A stretch of 64,000 bases of DNA from Talpa occidentalis (lineage: Eukaryota; Chordata; Mammalia; Eulipotyphla; Talpidae). This document shows, piece by piece, positions 59,131 to 64,000 of the stretch (positions are counted from its first letter, which is position 1; each line of letters starts with the position of its first letter). A model generated the notes under the pieces. It did not search any database. It saw only the letters and a program-made list of their open reading frames with translations, and was not told the DNA's origin. A program made the translations under genes and the position numbers. Location: NCBI RefSeq assembly GCF_014898055.3, contig NW_023601433.1, forward strand, positions 72,151,683 through 72,215,682, given 5' to 3'.

Positions 59131-59509
59131 TGTGGGTGAGCTATGACTGCTTTTATATAGGTGATAGTAATGATGTCTGTTGTTCAGCGATTGTCACAGG
59201 AGTTAAATGCAGTCACATGTGCCAAAGAGCCTGGCATGGTGCCCCATCCCTGCTTAGCTCATTAGGTAGATTATATGTATATATATAGAGAGAGATAGTA
59301 ATAGATATTGCTCTATCTATACCAGTATTACTGCATGTTTGTACCTGTGTGTATATATATCAGTATTTTAAACTTAACAAAGCAATACATCTGAGAACAA
59401 GACATTGGATTCTAAGAGCCAACTCATCTTTCAAAGAGTTCAAAACAGGTGGTAGAGAAATAGGATGCAAAATCTAGGGGAGGTTGTTGAGGTCATCAGA
59501 CAATACTCA

Positions 59510-59770
59510 TCATCCTTTTTATTTGTGAAGCACTTGACAGCATACAAAGTGCTTTCCAATCCATTATCACATCTGATCCTTGTCTTATCTCAACACAGAG
59601 CACAGGGATTTTTTTGTTACCTCTTCTAGATAAGGAAAAGCAGGTTCATAGAGCTGGTGTGACTCTGCCCCAGTTCCCCCTGCCAATAAATGGTGAGCCA
59701 GGATTTAAAGCCTGGGCCACCTCATTCTAAATTCCAAGTCCTTTCTAGAATGCCACAGATTCTAACATCC
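59510..59770 (-). repeat. MIR
   Basis: GAAGCACTTGACAGCATAC, CTTCTAGATAAGGAAAAGCA, GGTGAGCCAGGATTTAAAGC. Confidence 0.7.
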
Positions 59771-59927
59771 CAGGAAATGGTTTGCATTTGGCAGAGAGGC
59801 CTGATATCCAGGTGTGTAGAAACAGAGCCCCCCTGCTGAGACACCTGCACCCTATTCTCTTTAAAATACCCCATCTGATCAATGGTGCCACACTCTTTCT
59901 CTGGTCTCTTGAAGGGTCTGAGAGGGG

Positions 59928-60092
59928 ACTGTCTATTCTAAGTTAGCAATCTGTTTCTGGGGGGGTTGTGGGCTGTGGGTGTTTCATCTCAGGCCCCTGA
60001 TAAATTCTGCACCTCCCTTGCTTAGTATCAGCTTATATTCTTGGCTGTGAGAAATGGTCAGTTTAAGATCCCCTCCTGGTGCCAGTTCTGAA
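59928..60092 (+). repeat. Local duplication, copy B2
   Basis: Differs from copy B1 at about nine positions over 165 bp, with no indels seen. Confidence 0.95.
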
Positions 60093-60299
60093 TGTGGCTT
60101 CTTCAGGTGCCACTTGGCGACTGTCCTTTAAATTCAGGGCCTGTAAATTCAGGATTCTGAGTGAAGGAATGTGCTTACCTCTGGCAAGGTCCCTCTGTAG
60201 GAAATGACCTCATCCACCTGTCCTTCAGCAAGCAAGGAGAACCATCTTAAGGCACAGAAATCACTTGGTTTAGATCATCCAAGGAAGCAAGGCTGTTTT

Positions 60300-60540
60300 A
60301 AATACTATTTACTAAAGTGTAACATGCACACAGAGAAGCACAGAATATCCCACCTAATAGCTCAATGAATTTTCATAAGCTGACAAAATCAGTGCCCAGA
60401 TTAATAACATTAATAAGCCCTCAAAGTCCCTCTCCCGCCTGTCCAGTCACTGCCCTCCAGGGGTGGGGGCTGTCGTGTCTTCATCAGCAGAGGCCTCGCC
60501 TGACATGTATGTTATATTAGCTGAGCACATATTTCATATC
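60300..60540 (-). mobile_element. Old L1 3' fragment
   Basis: GCTCAATGAATTTTCATAAG and CAGTCACTGCCCTCCAGGGG fit antisense L1M ends. Confidence 0.6.
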
Positions 60541-60544
60541 ACAG

Positions 60545-60715
60545 CACCCTGGTGGCTCATGCCATTCCCGTTTTGCAGATGAGGAAGCAGAGCCTCAAGG
60601 AGGAGTAGGGTCTTCTCCAAAGTCATACAGTATCCTCCAGTGGCAGATGCAAGATGTGAACCTAGGAAGTCTGGCTCCTGAAAACTTAGACCCTGCTGTG
60701 CTGCCTTAGCTCATG
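60545..60715 (-). repeat. MIR just upstream of exon M
   Basis: CCGTTTTGCAGATGAGGAAG then GAACCTAGGAAGTCTGGCTC; ends about 20 bp before the exon. Confidence 0.7.
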
Positions 60716-60737
60716 AGAACCTTTCCTTGGCTTCCAG

Positions 60738-60890
60738 ATTGGCCATCGGGACTTTGATGTGGAGAAGCGTCTCCGGAGGGACCTCAGGCGGACCCATGCA
60801 CTGTTGTCAGATGTGCAGCTCCTTCTGGGGACCATGGAGGAGAGCAAGACTTCAGTCAGCAAAGAGGAGCTGGAGAAAGTGCACAGCCAG
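60738..60890 (+). CDS. MYO18B: MYO18B exon M: coiled coil
   Basis: Encodes 51 residues, IGHRDFDVEK to EELEKVHSQ, phase 0/0. Acceptor GGCTTCCAG, donor CAG|GTAGGT. The block FDVEKRLRRDLRRTHALLSD matches the conserved (F.EKRLR.DL.RT.ALL.D) segment of class XVIII tails. The end TSVSKEELEKVHSQ is heptad after a short polar linker. The next expected tail exon does not appear in the following 3.1 kb, so it lies beyond the window. Confidence 0.96.
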
Positions 60891-61165
60891 GTAGGTGTTT
60901 TGGAGTTCCCTGAAGACTTCACTGGAGAGGATGCCACAGTCTAAAGAAAGGCTCTTCCTGCCAGGTCTGGGTGTGGCCATGGCGCTGCAGGGAGGTCTAT
61001 AGGCAGATGGGCCAATGAGGGCCTGGATGGGCCACATGAAGGTGGCAATGAGGAGAGGGGGATTATATATGACTAAGGAGTCCTATTTCCTTTTTGAGGG
61101 CTGAGGCAGCAGGAGTTTTGAGGCCCTGGGCAGAGCAGGACCCTGGGACAGAATAACTGAGTGCT

Positions 61166-61195
61166 GCACACACCCACACGTGTGTGTGTGTGTGT
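61166..61195 (+). repeat. CA/TG alternating tract
   Basis: CA units run into TG units through CACACGTGTG, making an inverted repeat. Confidence 0.85.
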
Positions 61196-61449
61196 ATTTG
61201 TGTGGGAGGGTTATGACCAACAGATCTGGTTATGAAACTAATAGTAATAGAATGAATCACGCAAAGCCAACTCCGAGTCCCAGCAGCCATACCAAGCAGC
61301 GCTACCTCACCACCTGTCAGTGTGCTAGTGATATTGATCACGGGATGATATTGATCACTGCTTGTTCCGTTCTGGAGCCCCCGCCACGTATACCTCTGTG
61401 CAGGTTGTGGCATTGAGTTTCCAAGAGAACTGGAGTGAGATGAGGATGA

Positions 61450-61575
61450 TCATCTCTATTTCATAAGTGAGGTGACTGGGTGGCAAGGAGGGGTGGTAAC
61501 CCCCACCCCAAAGTCATACAGCTAGAAAGTGGTAGAGGCAGGACTTGAACCCAGGTCTTCGGGCCCCACCATCCC
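61450..61575 (-). repeat. MIR fragment
   Basis: AAAGTCATACAGCTAGAAAG, GGACTTGAACCCAGGTCTTC. Confidence 0.75.
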
Positions 61576-61864
61576 TGGCTGACAGGAGGCTCTAGGAGGT
61601 GAGCCAGCCTGGATGAGGGCTTTGGCAGAAGTGTCGTTATTGCAGGCTGTGACAGGTGCAGACAGAGTACCCGGGGCAGCAGGTTCTGAGCAGTGTGAGT
61701 AACTCTTCTCCTGCAGGGTGGTGGGAAACTGGGGGAGAGAGGTCCTGGAACAGAATGACTTCGCAAGAACTCAGGACTTGCTACCTATCTCCATGGGGAG
61801 CTGGAAGTATGTAGGGAGGCTCAGAGCCCTGCTGGGGTGTTGAGCTGAGCGTACTCTTGGTGCT

Positions 61865-62215
61865 ACCCGACATTACATATCTCCCTCAGGCAAGCCATTC
61901 CTGATGAATGCAGGTCTGGGGAGAGGGAAGGCATTTCCCCTGCCTCCACCTCTTCATCTCAGAACATGACCATCTCTTCCTCCTCCACTTCTGGGTGTCT
62001 GTGCTGTGATAGAAATCCATGCCTCAGCCATGCTGCATGGCCAGGGACTGCTTTATCCTTACCGAATATCCCCCCAAAACTCAGATTCATGATCTGCACT
62101 TTCAGATCTGACTCCTGAACAAAACTATACACTTCTGTGGGCAGGACTATGTGTCACTCATCTTTGATGATGCCCATCAGGCCGTTGCACATCATCAGTA
62201 CTGAATAAATGTCTT
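61865..62215 (+). repeat. L2 fragment
   Basis: TCAGGCAAGCCATTCCTGAT at the 5' side and AGTACTGAATAAATGTCTTC at the 3' end. Confidence 0.6.
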
Positions 62216-62234
62216 CCTGTTGATTTCAGTCAAC

Positions 62235-62370
62235 TTGTCTTTCTCCTTTGGCAAATGAAGACATGGTGGACTGGAACAGGTGAGGGTTTCACCCGAGGTC
62301 ACACAGAGGTTAAAGGCAGAGCCAGCCTTGACCCATACTCACTACTCCAAACCCAGGGCTCCTCTCTTTC
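62235..62370 (-). repeat. MIR fragment
   Basis: CACCCGAGGTCACACAGAGG with AGAGCCAGCCTTGACCC. Confidence 0.6.
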
Positions 62371-63904
62371 TTCTGGAGGAGGTGATGACAGTCAGCAGGT
62401 CCCTGGGAAGGCAGCGGGAGGCGGCAGTGTCTGGCGCCAGGTGTTGGAAACCCCATCCAGAGATCAATTTCCCAACTGTAAAAAGAAAAGTTTCAAATCA
62501 AGATTATCATCTGAAAGTAGAAGAGCTTTAAAAACAGCCAAATTCAGATTTCACCAGCTTCTCCGTTAATGTCCTATCCCTGCTCCGGGATCCAGGACAC
62601 GGTAGTACATCTGTGTCACCTGGTCCCCTCTGGTCTGGAACAGCCTCTCAGTCTGACCTTGTCATTTAATGACCTTGACAGTTTTGAGGAGTACCAGTCA
62701 GGCGTTCTGGAGAGCATCCCCCAAGCTGGGTTTCTCTGCTTGCTCCCGATTAGGCCAGGTTTCTGGGTTTGGGGAAAGCGCTCTCCAAAGATGCAATGCT
62801 GTTAAGCCAGAGACAGTTGTCTCCTGACAATTCTACAATCTCTGTCATCAAGTCACTCCCTTCTAGGGTGACCTGTCCTGCACTACCCTGGTTTGGTGCT
62901 AACAGTCCCTTGATCCGGGCAAACAAGGACAGTCAGTTCCTCTACTATGTCCACATCATCAGAAAACTGGAATCTCCTGTGCATGAATGCAGCCCCATTC
63001 AGCCCTCCTGATGCCCCTGGGGGAGAGAGAGTGGTATTGCTCCCATCCAGAGGTGGGCAGCAAAGCACCAGAGGTGACACAGGGGGTGGATGGGGGAACT
63101 GGGCTTCAAATCCAGGGTTTCATCTAGGGTTTATGATTCTAAGTGTGGAATCCGGGGGTTCTTTTGCCTTCGCCTGGATCTTCCTGTCTGGCAGGCTGAC
63201 CAGGTGGGTGGGAGACCCTGATCCTTTATAGACTTTCCTGAGGTAAGGGGAGAAGCGTGTGTGCTTGGTCAGCAGCCAGGCCTCTGAGGGTCGTGCGTCC
63301 CCCTGGCCAGGGACCACGTCCTCTGCCTGTCTCCCATCAAATATGGGGATGCCGCAGCCTCCAGGCCTTCCTCCCCCACCCTGCAGGTGAACATTCCTGC
63401 AAAAAAAAAAAAAAAACATTCTGGTTTTCTTTCTTTCTTGTTCTTTTTTTAGTATTCATGAGAAATCTCCCTCTGCAGGGTTAAAATGTGTGTTCTTGGA
63501 AAATAGCAGTATTTAATGAAGGCGCCTTGAGCTGAATCAAAGGGCTTCATTCTTCTGAAAGTCCTTCTTCCCTGTCTCTGCATCCGGCTCCTATCAAAGG
63601 GAATTCACAGCCTTGGCTTTCTGGTGCTGTTGTCATGGAAATGGTTATAAGGATGGGATCTGGTGGGCCAGAGGTCAGGGTACAGTCGCTTCGGCTCCCA
63701 GCACACGTGTCCCGGATGCTGGAGTCGGAGCTAATCAAATAAAGCGGCGATGACATTGGGCATCACCGTGTCTCCTCTCTGATGTGTGGTGTTTGTCCTT
63801 TACCTGCAGGCTCTGGGGACAGGACCAGGAGAGCAGACGAGAGGCAGGAGGGGGAGGGAGCTACTTTGCTGCTGGCTGTACCTTACATGTGGGTGTGGTG
63901 TTGA

Positions 63905-64000
63905 ATCATTCATTCATTCACTCATTCATTATTATTTATGCAGGTCTCCTGTGTGTCAGGGGGTGTGCTAGTCTAGGTGTATAATGGTTGGCAAAATAAG
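63905..64000 (-). repeat. L2 3' end, cut by the window
   Basis: TCATTCATTCATTCACTCAT then TCCTGTGTGTCAGGGGGTGT. Confidence 0.7.

Larger units (their letters stand above)
51283..60737 (+). other. MYO18B intron L-M (9.5 kb)
   Basis: AT-rich intron. Contains a MER20-like fossil (51825-52070), a repeat-poor AT-rich block (52195-52440), a long old antisense L1 (about 52840-56750) carrying a 65-bp L1 insertion and a SINE, an L1 3' end (56868-57140), another SINE, two pairs of local duplications, MIR pieces (57595-57680, 58925-59130, 59510-59770, 60545-60715) and an L1 fragment (60300-60540). Confidence 0.78.
7089..60890 (+). other. MYO18B: MYO18B gene, internal part (13 exons)
   Basis: Thirteen exons join into one 544-codon open frame without a stop. 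The order is converter end, IQ-like neck, DWPWW motif, then heptad-rich coiled coil, which is the layout of a class XVIII myosin. The human protein is about 2,570 residues, so roughly a fifth is here. Myosin-XVIIIb is a striated-muscle protein needed for sarcomere assembly, and its motor is thought to act as an actin-binding tether more than a processive ATPase (family knowledge). Intron phases are 0 except F/G (1) and H/I (2). Both ends of the gene are outside the window. MYO18A is the alternative; the exon wording (for example DWPWWQLLGSL, ERMKQMHQKDRE) fits MYO18B better from memory. Confidence 0.95.
60891..64000 (+). other. MYO18B intron after exon M (5' part)
   Basis: No exon seen. Holds MIR antisense pieces (61450-61575, 62235-62370), an L2 sense fragment (61865-62215), a CA/TG alternating tract (61166-61195) and an L2 antisense end (63905-64000). 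About 62380-63900 is mostly repeat-free, apart from a poly(A) run at 63400-63417. Confidence 0.7.

Noticed and set aside
7089..60890. Gene is MYO18A rather than MYO18B
   Set aside because: Exon wording (DWPWWQLLGSL, HQLKRKCRHLTC, ERMKQMHQKDRE) differs from the MYO18A I recall and agrees with MYO18B.
60891..64000. Next MYO18B tail exon
   Set aside because: I looked for the expected coiled-coil segment following HSQ in all frames and saw nothing with splice sites; it must lie beyond 64000.
1..64000. CRISPR arrays, operons, bacterial genes or tRNA genes
   Set aside because: None seen; the tRNA-like sequences are SINE heads lacking a full cloverleaf.

Overview
This is mammalian nuclear DNA. The only gene I can support is an internal stretch of MYO18B (unconventional myosin-XVIIIb) on the + strand. 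Thirteen exons with AG/GT splice junctions lie between 7089 and 60890. Joined, they give 1,632 nt, exactly 544 codons, with no stop and consistent intron phases (all phase 0 except one phase 1 and one phase 2). They encode the end of the motor/converter, a degenerate IQ neck, the DWPWW segment that ends the neck, and the first part of the coiled-coil tail. The motor domain lies upstream of this window and the rest of the tail downstream. I separate it from the paralogue MYO18A by family wording recalled from memory, such as DWPWWQLLGSL in exon C.

Layout: 1-7088 is upstream intron, mostly old antisense L1 with a SINE and a GATA microsatellite. Exons A-D (7089-14914) cover converter, neck and rod start. 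A 13.8 kb intron (14915-28719) follows, full of SINEs, DNA-transposon fossils and an unclassified paired repeat. Exons E-F are only 342 bp apart. Exons G-L (33901-51282) encode coiled coil. A 9.5 kb AT-rich intron (51283-60737) holds a large antisense L1 and two local duplications. Exon M ends at 60890, and 60891-64000 is intron with no exon that I recognise.

The host looks like a placental mammal, probably laurasiatherian. Nine copies of a tRNA-derived SINE (A-box and B-box promoter, most with an AATAAA/TCTTT-type tail) and a low-divergence L1 family mark the lineage. A bat of the horseshoe or leaf-nosed group is my best guess from recollection of the SINE, and this is not verified. Ancient MIR, L2, MER5A-like, MER20-like and old L1 remnants fill most introns.

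I found no RNA gene, CRISPR array, promoter or second protein-coding gene. The more unusual signals are structural: a twin-primed (inverted) L1 with matching target-site duplications, a minimal tRNA-only SINE with a poly(A) tail and 20-bp duplication, a 65-bp L1 insertion, two short near-identical duplications within one intron, and several repeat-free AT-rich stretches that could be conserved regulatory DNA.
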